Assembly (NCBI RefSeq): GCF_030272615.1
Contig: NC_081407.1
Location: forward strand, 439,917,213 to 439,981,212
Direction: 5' to 3'
Source of the DNA: Cryptomeria japonica
Taxonomy: Eukaryota; Streptophyta; Pinopsida; Cupressales; Cupressaceae
Length of the DNA stretch: 64,000 nt
Part shown: piece after piece, positions 8,899 through 20,387 of the stretch
Position numbering within the stretch: position 1 is the first letter of the stretch
Layout of the letters: each line of letters opens with the position of its first letter
Translations under genes and position numbers: made by a program
The notes under the pieces: model-generated
The model's input: the letters and a program-made list of their open reading frames with translations, nothing else
Databases searched by the model: none
Told to the model about the DNA's origin: nothing

Positions 8899-9669
8899 TG
8901 TAGACACCTAAAATTGTCCAGTCTAATTAAATAAATATTTTATTTATTTAATTACTTTAGCCTAATTCTTCTATTAATTGAATAAATATTTATTTATTTA
9001 ATTAATTCATTTATCCTCTTCTAACTTTATTTCTCATTTAAATAAATACCTTTATTTATTTAAATTACCCTTTTCATAAATTAAATAAATATCTTATTTA
9101 TTTAATTGATCCCACTTCTTCTATTAATTAAATAAATCTTTATTTATTTAATTAATTCATTAACCTTTTCTACCTATGACACATGTCATTCATCTCTTAA
9201 TTCCTACACTACCTACCCTCTCATTATTTTCTTATTTTCTTTACCTACCCTCTAATCCTAGCCGACCATTTATCTTTTACACCTCTTAATCTTATCCCTC
9301 CATTTCTTATAGTGTCTTCTATATAAGGAGATGCTTTCTTCATTATCAACCCTAATCAGTTGATTACCCAACTACGCTTTTGAACTTTCATATGCGATCA
9401 AACCTACTTGCAACCACATTTCCATTCTTTGTTGAGCTCTTGTGCACATATAAAATATGAGAGCAAATATATCAAGCAAGATCAATGGAGATAGGAAGAA
9501 TGGAGATTCAAACCCTATTGGACATGTGATGGTATAATCTTTGTGATTTCATTTGATTTGCATTGTCTTAGGTAATCTTCATATGTTATGGTGGATCTTT
9601 GTTATTGTTAGGCTAGGGTTTTGTGGTTGAATTCATTTAGCCTTTCAATATTGTTATTATCCATTTTCA
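8899..9669 (+). repeat. Element H 3' LTR (boundaries: start firm, end approximate)
   Basis: Starts TGTAGACACC next to a polypurine tract. Contains a cluster of AT-rich palindromes (8924-9155) and ends near ATTTTCA at 9669, where the copia reverse-transcriptase reading frame of element G starts again on the minus strand. A partial TATA-like sequence TATATAAGG occurs at ~9311-9319. It could be a solo LTR, but the PPT and gypsy-like tail to its left favour a 3' LTR. Confidence 0.65.
8924..9155. repeat. Five AT-rich palindromes in series
   Basis: Five units of TTAAATAAAT ... ATTTATTTAA type, at about 8924-8954, 8972-9004, 9034-9065, 9078-9106 and 9123-9155, spaced about 45-60 bp and separated by pyrimidine-rich linkers such as CTTCTAT. 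Each can fold into a hairpin. Confidence 0.85.
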
Positions 9670-10496
9670 TCATATACAATTACTATCAGCACTACCTTTA
9701 GTAAAACCAAGCTTCAAAAGATATTTATCCAACCTTGCATACCAAGATCTAGGAGCCTGTTTCAAACCATATAAAGCTTTCTTCAATCTACAAACCATAT
9801 CTTTATCATCTGTTAGTGAAAATCCATCAGGTTTCTCAATGTAAACTTTGTCCTCAAGTTCACCATTCAAAAATGCACATTTAACATCCATTTGATAAAC
9901 CTTATAGTTCTTATAAGCTGCATAGGCAAGAAATAGTCTAACACCTTCAGTTCTAGCTACAAGTGCAAATGTCTCACCATAATCAATTCCTTCCATTTGA
10001 GAATAGCCTTTACAAACCAATCTAGCCTTCTTTCTTACAACTTGACCATCCTCATTCAGTTTATTCCTAAAAATACAATTAGTTTCAATAAAATTCTTAT
10101 TTTTAGGTCGGGGAACTAAAGACCAAGTCTCATTTTTCTCTATTTGATCTAATTCATCTTCGATAGATTTTAACCAATGTTTATCCTTACGAGCTTCAAA
10201 AACAAATGTCGGTTCAATTTGAGAAATAAGACATACCTCTTCATTTGCTAGTCTTCTTGTCATAACTCCCTTGTTCTTATCTCCAATAATGTGATCTCCA
10301 AAATGATTTAATCTTACATACCTTGGAGTCTTTTGAACTTTAGGTTCACTGCTCTGATCATTAGTCGGTGTAACTATCTTAGTTTCTTATACTGGTTAAG
10401 GCATTACCGGTTTAGTTATGATCATCTCCACTACCGGTTCTCTGTCATATGATATAGAGTGATTTCTATATTGCTCATCTACTTTCACATTAGCAT
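9670..10496 (-). pseudogene. Element G, left half: Ty1/copia reverse transcriptase fragment
   Basis: Minus-strand frame 10263-9670 encodes the N-terminal half of copia [38 protein letters not shown], and [25 protein letters not shown]. The order and motifs match the RT of J and F, with enough differences to be another copy. Upstream (10264-10496) the linker between integrase and RT is recognisable but has stops. The fragment ends at GSADSN, just before the catalytic YVDD block, where element H's LTR begins. The other side is interrupted at 10497 by gypsy element I; the reading resumes at 38163. TSD of that insertion: AGCAT at 10492-10496 against AGCAC at 38163-38167. Confidence 0.9.
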
Positions 10497-10839
10497 TGTT
10501 TTCACTATTTAAGAAATGGGTTTTCTTTTCCCATGATTGGCTAAGTTTTTGAAATTTTGAGTCAGGTATGCTATTAATTGCTTCAAATCTGTGTTAGGTC
10601 TTTAAGGGTTAAGGGATTTTAGTTTTTAATCGCTCAAATGTCTGATCAAAACCCTCTGGCTTCTATTCCTACGTTACTTTATTCACTTAAGTAATGGGTC
10701 TTGGGGTCAAGTGAAGTGTCCCCCCTTGTTATTTGCCTAGGCAGTCGTTAAATAATTGTAAAAATTTATGCCTTATGCCTTTTTCCTTCTAATGTTGTTG
10801 GGTCTAGTAAGCGTCATGCAACTTTCAGATGAATCTATG

Positions 10840-12460
10840 ACTTTTGCTATTTCATTAGGCAAAGTTGCGGGTGTGTTACGCTCTACGAAATAGCAAAAGA
10901 AAAAAGCATGTTCGACTGTGTGCATTGGATCTAGTATAACGAGACTCCATCTCGCTTTAGATCTAACGGCTGGCATTGATTCACAGCCGAAATGAGCGAG
11001 TAAATTACCTTTCATGAAATGGCAAAAAGGTTTGGCGGGACCCAGCGGTGAAGACTTTTCCACAGCTAAAAAGCAATCAAGTTTAAAAGAAATAGATGGC
11101 TCGCGTTGTTTCATGGCTGACAGATGCTCACATGTTATGCTCTACGAAATAGCAAAAGGTTTTTTGGGCCCAAGCAAAAGAGGTTCATAAGAGGCATAAT
11201 AGATGCACAGGTCCTCAAGATCTAATGGTTAGCGAAGTTTCGCGAAAGGAAAATACTCGAAAGATAGCTTTTGCGAAACAACGAAATGACATGGCATTCC
11301 AAGTAAGCAGTCTAGCTAGTTGAGATGGCAAGTGAGACAATGACATGTGGCCTAAAATCAAAGTGGTCAATGAATTGGATTTGAGGACTGATGGGTGGGT
11401 CCAAGAAGATGAGTCATCCTGCGGGATAAGAAGTGACCTGGTAGATACAGGTGGCAAGGATGAGGTGGATCCCGCTGATTTCTTTCAGCGAATAAAAAGT
11501 TGACATTTCAGTTCAGGAATGACTACACACCAGGTGGATGAAGCCAAGTCAGATGACCAACGTCTATTGGATTCAAGTAGGTTGTTAAGCATCAAAAAAG
11601 TTTGATATAATCTAATGGTTTGTGTGAGTTCACAAAGGTAAGATGCTAGTGTTTTAAGGTCTACGAAATGGCGAAAGAGCTAGTGGGCTCGAAGAACAAA
11701 CAAGGCATAAAGGTAAAAGATGATCAACTCTATTTTGATCCAAGGGTTCTCATTGTTTCATGGCTATAAATCAACTAAGGATTAAGGCCTACGAAATGGC
11801 GAAAGATAAAGAGAGGTTATTCCCATCATGACGTGGAATGACAGCTGTTACTTCTTGTAAAGCTTGATGGTGATGTGTCGATTGACATGTAGTTTCAAAA
11901 GGTGATTAAGGACCCACCAAGGTGTAATCAGTGGTTATGTAGGAAGTAAGACATGTGGTTGACTCTGAACTAAACCCGAAGAGTTTTCCACAGCTAATGG
12001 CCGAGTGCCACGTGGCATTTTTTAACCAGTGAATAAGCGGGGTAAGCGATGTCTGGATAGAGGTCTCACTTAAAAGATGGTCATCTCAAGATTGATCCAA
12101 CGCTTCTTGTTGTTTCGTGGCTTGAAGATGGAAGTGGATTAAAACTTGTGAAATAGAAAAAAACCATTAGTTGTCAAGATGAGGTGCGGTTAGTGAAAAA
12201 GTTGACGGTCCCGATAGGAGTTAAAGGCCGGGCGGTTAGAGTACCATTTAACGCTTGGCGTAGCTCCGTGAAAGGAAAATGCTTAGGGGATAAAGATTGC
12301 AAAATGGTGAAAAAGAGGTAGGGCCCGATGCAAAGGCAAAGAGGTTAAAATAGTGTACAGACTGATGAAGTCTCATTTGATCGGACGACTGTCGTGATTT
12401 CGTTTGGTGAAATTGCTAGGATGTTATGCTCTGCGAAATGGCGAAAGAGCGAAAAGAAAA
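10840..12460 (+). repeat. Dispersed CGAAATGGCGAAAG-type repeats in the LTR
   Basis: Copies of TACGAAATRGCRAAAG, often after TGCTC or AAGG(T/C)C, occur near 10884, 11014, 11143, 11661, 11790 and 12431, with weaker copies between. They alternate with GTTTCRTGGCT motifs (about 11107, 11756, 12112). Matching positions occur in the 3' LTR, many decayed at CpG. Possibly an old tandem array or a promoter-type repeat; no coding signal. Confidence 0.7.
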
Positions 12461-12802
12461 TATACAGGCATGATATGACCTGTTGGAAAGAAATTTTTGA
12501 ATTCTTCTATGAATTCAATTCTGAAAGGATGGCCGAAGCATGTGGTATCAATGTCGTAGTTAAGGCCCGACTACCGTATATGATCTCGCATCAATTGAAT
12601 GAAGGCATCATTTTGAAAAATTGTTATAGAGAAGCGGTTGCAGAGCAAATTTTTTCAGTTACAGAGCAGATTTCTTCAAGCCAAAAACAGGTTCTCTTGT
12701 ACTCTTGCTTGGCAATTACTTAAAAGTGTGTTTTAATTAGGGTTTCGATTTGTTACAGAACAGTTGGGGGTAGTAATTAAGATGCTTGCATAGTTTTATA
12801 AG

Positions 12803-15800
12803 ATGGCACCTAAAAGAGAATTCTCAGGAAAGGTTAATTACCAGGAGAGGGCTATCTATGATGATTTCCTAAAATAGTTGACAATGTCAACTAATGTGGC
12901 AGCAAAGGTAAAGGAATTAGTGCCAAGAGCTCCTCGCATAAAAATAGGAGAAGGATTGTATGACAAGGGCAACTGGCTAAGAGAATCGCAAATTGGGTTT
13001 TCTAGGTTGGGATTATTTAAGGTTGGATTTGGTATGAGAAATTCCCCAGCCCCAATGAACAGTATCTGGGAGTTGGACATAGGCAAATTGGTGGTCCCTG
13101 GAGTATTCATGGATGTGGATCTCCTAACTTAGATTGCACACAACTATGACCCAATCACAAGGTGTGTTAAGGATATAAGTGGGAAAACCCTCATTGAAAT
13201 AAATAATGAGGAGTTTAGAAATGATTTTGGGCTTAGTGAGTTTACCAATTTTTTAGAGCCTATTAATTTTAAATCACTAGCTCAGGTTTACAGTGTGCAG
13301 AGGAACCATCTTAGAAATGGGCCTCTTAAAGAATTCTTTGTAAAGATAGGTGGATTAACACTTGTAGGACCCAACACTGAGGTGCCTTTCTCTTTAAATT
13401 TGTTCACCCTTAGGGCCAAAGGATTATACTAGTCACTCTGCCAAATTTTAGAAGATGCTGAGGCAAATATGCCAACTCATTACATGTTAATGATTGCTCA
13501 AATTTTGAATCCTTCCTTGGAAGTGACCTTTCATTATGCTTCCTATATCACTGATGCCATCCATGGAGGCTTGATAGGAATAAAGAATGGGAAAGTGGAT
13601 AGGCCTTTTGGATGGTAATCCCTCCTCATGCATTTATTTTTATTCAAGGGTGGTGACTATTTTGCAAGTGGAATGGATATTGTGAAAGAGAAAGATGGAG
13701 AGAAGATGCCAGTGCAGTTATGGAGTATAGTGCTATCATGGGACAGAGAAGATGCAAGATTCTTAAAGTTTGATAAGTGTTTTGCATCTAAGATTAGGAC
13801 TCTTATCTGTTCAGAGAATCCAAGAGTCCCTAAGGTTCTTTTGGAATTCATTAGGCCAAAAGAGTTTGCTGAGAATATTAAAATTGTCCACAATTGGGGT
13901 GATATGTACTTATACCCTGTCTACACAGTTTTCAAAGTAAATGGTTTCAAAGGCACTCCATTTTTGTTTCCCTATTAGGTCCTTCTTAAAGTGGGAATTG
14001 TAGAAATCCTCAGGCAGATTGGTAGTGTGCAAGAGGCAGAGCTAACAGGCAGAGGTAAAGGGACCATTTTCCCTACAGTTACCATAGCACATCAATTTGT
14101 GATAATTAAAGGAGGTTGGAAATATTTTGAAGATTTCCTTCAACCATACCATTTGTCAATTGTAGTATCCCAGTGTGCTGACCCTAAAGATTTCTTCAAT
14201 GACATGTTCAAAAAGAGGGCAATATGTAGAGGTAAACCCCACCAATTCCAGTTTCCTAAAGACCTCATTAGGAATGAGTTTGATTTAGATGAGCAAGAGC
14301 TGAGGAAAGAAAAGTGGGTGGCCTACAAGAAGGCTTTAGACTTTATGCACCAATTTGACACTAGCTATGACCCTTTGTCTAGCTTTCACCCCTTTGAAGA
14401 GAAGATAAAATTCTTAATTCTTTGTTTTGAGGATGTGATGCAGACATTGAAAGAAAAGAGGGAGGTTGTAATTAAGAACAACCCTGAAAAAGAAGCACTA
14501 GTTCTAAATAGGTCTGCATCTGCCAGAGCAGTCGCTCTTGGTGATTACATGTTGCATAAGAAGTCCAACTACAGTGTGTTGATGCCAACAACAGGGGAGC
14601 CTTCTACCTCAAAAGGGAAGAGGAAGATACAAGATGTCATTGATATTCAAGATAGCCCAAAGAAACAAACAGTGGGAAAAGAAGTACAATCTGATGAACC
14701 CTTGTATTCCCCATCTCAATCCCCTATTCATATAGGAAATGAATAGGCAGCAACTGAGCAACTATTACAGTTAGGTAGTCTTGGAGAGATAGCATACACA
14801 TATGATGAAGTGGAAGAGGGAATGCTAGAAGAGCCCCTTAGTGTTGAGATAAACATTACTACTAATGAGTTCAAAGGCCATGAGTGGGATCTTGAGATCA
14901 AGCAAGCTAGTGAGGATTTCTTGGCTAATAATAAATTTGTCACATCAGGAGCTTTCATGCAATTTGTGTGGAAGTAGAATATTGATAAATTTAATGCTAG
15001 GTGTGAAAAGAGGAAAGGTGAGCAGCCCCACAAGGATCTAGCTATGGTGGAGGAAGAGATAAAACAAGAAATGGTTGATGAGTTTAAGACCATCACTCCT
15101 CAAAAAGGAAGAGACATGGTAGGGGTACTCATTGTACCCAAATGGGACATAGCAGATGCCTTGGTTTTAGAGGCAATAAGGAAGGAGACCAAACCTATGG
15201 AGGGAGTCAATTTCAGCAAAGATAATGCTACATTGGTTATGTGGTCTCTTAAAAGAGATGAAAATAAAAGGAATAAGGACACCTCAGGGTCAAGTTACCT
15301 TGGAGGAATGATAGTGAAAAGAGTGCAGAGCACTGGGGTAGTGGAAGCTCCTAGCACTGTGCTAGGGATTGCAAAGTTTAGTGTTGCAAAAGCAGAAAGA
15401 GAGACTAAGGAAAAGGCAAATCTCCAAGTTAAGTTGGAGACAATTCTGAAAGCTTACAACAGTGCCAAGGGAGAGGTAATGGGGAAAGATAGCATCATCG
15501 CCAAGCTACAAAGCTAGTTGGAAAGACAATACCATCAAGGTGAGTCCTTAGCATTGATGATCTCCTCTTCTCTTGCAAGACCTCCACCTACCAGCTCCAT
15601 TATTGAATTCCCACCATCTCTAGCACCTTCTAGTTCTCAGTTGATTGAGATCACTCCCCATGAGTTGGAGAATTTAAAATAGGCTCAGGCCCTATATGCA
15701 AAGAAATATGAAGAGAGAGTAAGGGCTACAATTTTAAGTTTTTCTAACACTATAGGGTCTTCACTAATGTATAATAACATGAGTAAGATTTTGGAAATGT

Positions 15801-16411
15801 GGAATGAGTTAAATGGGGACAAGGCTGTTTTAATGCCTATTTTTGATAAAATTAGACCTAGAGAGCAGGATATAGAACTTATTTGTATATTCTATGATGA
15901 GACAGGGGCTGACCCCATTATTAAATATACCAATGATATGACAAAGGATTTGGTAAAGTTGGTAGAAGGAGTGGATAATGCAGATAGAAAGATCAACTTG
16001 TACAAGAAAGAGTACACTGATCAAGTTTTTGAATTACTCCCAGGAGGTTTTGTTAGCCCAACCCAATTAAAGGACAAACAAATATGGCTTAAGGAATTAG
16101 ATGCCAAACCGTGACTTAGAATAAAAGGAATTGTCAATTTAGAGGATGCCTCCATATTTCTCAAAACAATTGAGGAGATTGAGAAAATCAAATCTCATTA
16201 TGGTTTTCTGAATTGAGAGGTCAATAAAATGAGGAATTATTGGAAAAGATTAGCCAAGACAAAAGTAAAAGTGATTAACTTCTCATGGCCTGCTGATGAG
16301 GTGTATCGAGAATGGACAAGAAAATATGAAGTGCTTGATGTGGAGCAGTTAGAAAATGTTGTAACAGAACAACAAGAGGAAGAAGCCGCAGATGTTGAAA
16401 GAGACTTGTAA
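12803..16411 (+). pseudogene. LTR-embedded ORF of element I, ~1,202 codons, unknown function (5' LTR copy)
   Basis: One continuous frame from the ATG at 12803 (MAPKREFSGKVNYQERA) to the TAA-type end at 16409-16411, with no frameshift but about eleven nonsense codons, including 12875 TAG, 13130 TAG, 13430 TAG, 13616 TAA, 13976 TAG, 14744 TAG, 14975 TAG, 15515 TAG, 15680 TAG, 16112 TGA and 16214 TGA. Most are CAG or another sense codon in the 3' LTR copy; 12875 and 13430 are shared by both. The N-terminal ~550 residues look globular (motifs NNEEFRNDFGL, MPTHYMLMIAQILNPSL, LLMHLFLFKGGDYF); the middle is basic and Ser-rich; the C-terminal part is helical and charged (KVKINLYKKEYTDQ-type segment). 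I do not recognise the family. It has no gag, pol or env motif. It resembles, in general layout only, the extra ORFs of giant plant gypsy elements. Confidence 0.75.
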
Positions 16412-17343
16412 CCACATTTGGAAAAGATTTTGTAACTTCTTAAGTAATGATTGTAACAAACTCTCCTAGGAAAGTCCGAAGCTATGTGTGCATCCATGTT
16501 GTTATAAATGGATACCAAGACTAGTAAAAGGATGATTGCAAGGAATTGTAAGAAAATGCTGTAGAAATTTATCTGAGCCTTTTTCGAGTTTTGATGGAGA
16601 ATATTCAAATGTTTTTGTAATAATTTTAGAAGAAATATCAATACATAGACCATTGGTTTTGAGTTTAAACTTTGTGTTGTCTTCAAGTATGTTTGCAAAT
16701 TTTTACTGTTTCATTCTGAATAACCTATGGTTATTTCTTTTGAATATGGGTTGTAAGGCAACTTTCAGTAGATATGCTTCTTATCTTTTCTCTTCAGGAG
16801 GGGAATTAAATATGTAGGAATCATTTCTACCAGTAAATTCTTTGTGGGATACTTTGAATTTTGATGAACACAATTTAGTTTGGGATGAATAAATTCTTAT
16901 GTGTGTTAGGCATGTATAGGGATATGAAGAAGCCAAACTAATAGGATGTGTGGAGATATTTGATTGTGGAAGTATTGTTAGAAGTTAGCTGACTCTATGA
17001 CCTTGGATAAGGCATTTGTGTAGATCAAGGTTGTCTGTTACATATCTTGTAGGTCAATACTGAACATAAACACAAGTTTCATTTCTTTGTTTCAGTTGGT
17101 TTTAAGGTGATAAGATCCACTAGTTTTCAGACTGGTTTGCTGTGGATTTATCTTTTAAAAGTGTGAATTTAGTTCACAAAGGTATACCTCCCTAAACTTT
17201 GGATAAGTTCGAAGTGTAGAAGGTTAATCAAACCTTGTCATATATTGTCCTGAAAGTTTCCTTCTCTTTAATCACTCTTCTGTATACAGAGTTTATCATA
17301 TCACCATAAGGATTTTAAAGTGAATCAGATTTTGAGAACAACA
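16412..17343 (+). other. Non-coding 3' end of element I LTR, with TATA-like site
   Basis: No coding signal. TTATAAATG at 16502-16509 (37321-37328 in the other LTR) is the best TATA-like site near the end of the LTR, lying ~90 nt after the LTR-embedded ORF. If used, it puts that ORF in U3 and leaves ~0.8 kb as R/U5. Confidence 0.45.
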
Positions 17344-17347
17344 AAAG

Positions 17348-17365
17348 TGGCGACGTTGCTAGGGA
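17348..17365 (+). other. Primer binding site, element I (tRNA-Asp-like)
   Basis: TGGCGACGTTGCTAGGGA lies four bases after the LTR end. It matches the Asp-tRNA primer site used by several plant gypsy lineages (TGGCGCCGTTGCCGGGGA) at 15 of 18 positions. It confirms the LTR 3' boundary. Confidence 0.75.
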
Positions 17366-17652
17366 GAGTCACAATAAGGATCCAGACGCAGATTTGTGCT
17401 TAGATTTATAAGGAAAAATCATTGTGTGTTTTTGTAATAGATTGGAGCTTCAATGAATATAGTAGTGGCATCTAGAAGTCTCTATTTGGAAGTTCCCTCT
17501 ATTTTCTTTTGATATATGATTTTGGTCTGAAGTTTTGCAACGTCTTTTCAAAGCTTGTTTTCATATTTCCCATAGTCTTGTGGGCAGCGACTCTGTTATC
17601 TTGGAACCAGTCCTTGTGAAATACATAAAATTTTAAAAGGAAGACAAGCATA

Positions 17653-20387
17653 ATGCAAGGAGGAAAAAATATCAGATCATTCATGAAGAAGAATCCTCAT
17701 GAAACTTTGCAAGAAGGTTTTCCTGAATAGTCACGAAGAGGTCAGAAGATATTAGTGCTTCATGAACCATCAAATGCTGCTTGGATGCAAAAAAATAACA
17801 ATACCGGTAAGATACCTGATCGACCTGTTTATGCAAAGTCTAATTCTTCTTCCAAAGAATATGAACATGATATATTAGGTTTCCATTCTAGATTGTTTGG
17901 AAATATAGATAATGGTCATGCTTTAAATCAAGATATATCTCATGTTAGTGTGTCTGCGAGAGATAGGACTAGTTCAAATGCAATCAGACATTCTGTGCCT
18001 AGAACAATTGATGAAAATATTAGCTTGATTGATATAGATCAAGTCAATATATCTGACTTTGAGGAGAATTTCCCTGATGAAGATAAAGTGTCACAAGAAA
18101 TAGAAGATTTAAATAGGAGGGTTCACCACTTAATCTCCTTAAGAGCCCAAAAGGAAGCAAATAAGGAAAAGAAAATTAAACCAAAACTAATGGAGAGAGA
18201 TAGGCTTCTTAGACAGATAGTTGATCTTGAAGTGTTGGCTAAGGAAAAGGAAAAGAGTGATGAGGAAGGCCCTATGATCAGAGAAATTCTAATCCCTAAG
18301 GCCAAGCCAGCATATAGGTCAGTAGTCCAACCAAATAGGGAAGTGCTCAGTGATTCACAACCTCCTAGGAATAATGTTGATAAAGGGAAGCAGAAATGGG
18401 TGGATGATGGAATGGATCTAGAAATACAGAGGAGATTTCTCATAGGCTATCAACACATGAGAGAGAGATGGAAAGAATGAGGAAGGAAAAGGAGGTTCTA
18501 CAAATGGAGCTAGAGAAAGCTAAGTTGGAAGCAGCTAATCAGGAAGTTAAAAGAAAAATTAGTTACCTAAAAGCTCCCCCTATCATTTTTCCATCAGAAG
18601 ATCTTAGTAAGCCTCATCCTCAGCAAATTTCCCTCCCCCCAGTTAAAATTTAGCCTACTGTGCCTACTAATACAACAATAGTTAGTCAAATTCCTGTGAA
18701 CAATCAGCATAACCAAATATCTCAGACCCCAATTCCAAAAGTCAGAATGAACATGGGAAACAATAATGTTGCTAACCCTTTTCAAAGGGGACCTATCAAT
18801 ATAGAGCAGTATAGACAATTGTTTTTTGATGGGATCCCAGGATATCCCAACCATGTTCCTACTGAGTTAAGGGATAGACTCCATAAGTTTGCTGGAAATA
18901 ATGTAATTAGAGTTGAGGAGCATTTAAAATCTTTTGGTGACTTAATTAATGATTATGAGATAGTGGATGAAGATGTTATAATGAAATTGTTTGTTCAGTC
19001 CCTAGTTGATGATGCAAGAGATTGGTACAGAGGTCTTCCAATTAATAGCATTGGGTCATGGGAGGACTTTAAAAATTGTTTTCAAGAACAATACAGTGAC
19101 AAAATAAATGTGAGCTTCATGCTAAATGAATTTAATAACATTAGAAAATCTGATAATGAAATGGTCACCGATTTCAATGCTAGATTTCAAAAGGCCATGC
19201 ATAAATTGTATCAGGTGATGAGGTTAGATGATAACATGTGTCTGACCACCTATTATAATGCATTTGATTCAAAAATGGCCTATATCTTAAGGGATAAAAA
19301 TCCACATAACCTGAGGGATGCATTTAGAATTGCCATTAATGTGGAAAGCAATAGAAAAGCATCTAGGAACTTAGGAAGGAGAATAGATGGTAGGTTATGG
19401 CAGGAAATAAAACAGCAACCTAGCAAAGTTGCTAAGGAGGAAGACAAGATAGAAAAGTTGGTTATTGCTATGAAGGATTTGACTACCAATTTAAATAAAA
19501 ATGATAAGCCTCATTATAAATGGTAAGATAGACCCCCTAGACTGCATGACATGCCCTATAATACCAACTGGAAAGATGGCAAACCCCAAAATGAGAAGCC
19601 TAAAATTGCTCAGAGTCAAGATACCCCAGATCCCTTAAAAGGGAAAAATGTCCATAATATAGAAAACACTCCTTGGTGTATTGCTTGTGATGGGCCACAT
19701 TCTCCTCATCAGTGTGCAATAGCTCAAGACCTTGAAGAGTCCATGAGACAAGAAAATGAGCCTGACATTAACATGTTTGAGACCATTATAGAGAGTGATG
19801 AGGAATTTGTACAAAGTGAATGTAGTGATGTGTTAAATAATGAAAGGTTTGTTCAAGGACAACTAACATTGGACTGGCATCCTACCTTGAATGTAGTAAC
19901 AATTGAAGATGAAGAAGTTCATCTTAGAAGGCCTAGTGAGGAAGAAGTTAAAAATCTCACCAAAGCTGCTATTGTTAAAGCAAAACACAATTACAACTTA
20001 AGGAGCACTAAGAAGGACACTGATTAGGGTGAACCTGGTTCCATGTTTATAAAAGAGGTTACTCAAAAGGGGGCAACAAGTAGTGCTACTACTTTCCCTA
20101 AAATTGGTCAAGAAAAGAAGGAACAGGTTAAAGATGTACCCAAGAGTACAAATGATAAAATACCAATGATATACAAGGAGCTACCACAACAAAAAGGGCA
20201 AGTCAGCTTAAGGCAGAAAGGGTTAGAGCTAATACTGAATTAAACAGTAATTCCACATTTGACATGGCTCAAGCTCTTACACAAATGAAAGTTACTGTCC
20301 CATTAATAGAATTACTGAAAATAAAAGAACATAGGGATGCAGCATTGTCTTTGTTTTCTAATATATCTGACAGTGACACAGTCTTAC
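17653..20387 (+). pseudogene. Gag of gypsy element I, broken
   Basis: Starts at ATG 17653 (MQGGKNIRSFMKKN). A coiled, charged N-terminal part (about 17755-18650) is followed by a retrotransposon gag (capsid) domain at about 18780-19280: LRDRLHKFAGNN, FVQSLVDDARDWYRGLP, WEDFKNCFQEQYSD, and FNARFQKAMHKL. A short zinc-knuckle-like CIACDGPHSPHQC (C-x2-C-x3-H-x4-C) lies near 19677. Breaks: TAG 17728, a frameshift near 18470, TAG 18651, TAA 19524, TAG 20025 and a second frameshift near 20230. The frame runs to 20387, where element J is inserted; after removal of J and one TSD copy the reading continues SDTVL-PASSVKSGK into the protease region. Confidence 0.85.

Larger units (their letters stand above)
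6153..9669 (+). mobile_element. Element H: 3' part of a Ty3/gypsy-like element with antisense plant mobile domain
   Basis: A polypurine tract (CAAAGAGGGGCAAAA, ~8884-8898) followed by an LTR starting TGTAGACACCTAAAATTG is typical of plant gypsy elements. The sequence to the left (6153-8898) is then the 3' internal region; it carries an antisense plant-mobile-domain relic and low-complexity repeats instead of sense coding. Element A was inserted on its left side. The right edge abuts the copia fragment G at about 9670, so H probably inserted into G. Assignment as one element is inferred from PPT-LTR adjacency; pol is not in the window. Confidence 0.6.
10497..17343 (+). repeat. Element I 5' LTR (6,847 bp)
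   Basis: Collinear with 31349-38162 over its whole length by eye, with scattered substitutions (many C/T and G/A) and few indels. It consists of ~2.3 kb rich in degenerate repeats, a ~1,200-codon reading frame (12803-16411) and ~930 bp of non-coding 3' end. This is at or above the length of the largest plant LTRs I know of (Ogre-type, several kb). Confidence 0.93.

Noticed and set aside
10773..11457. Minus-strand ORFs of 80-113 codons in the I LTR (also 31993-32308)
   Set aside because: Within the degenerate repeat part of the LTR, antisense, and not kept open over the full length in the other LTR copy in a convincing way.
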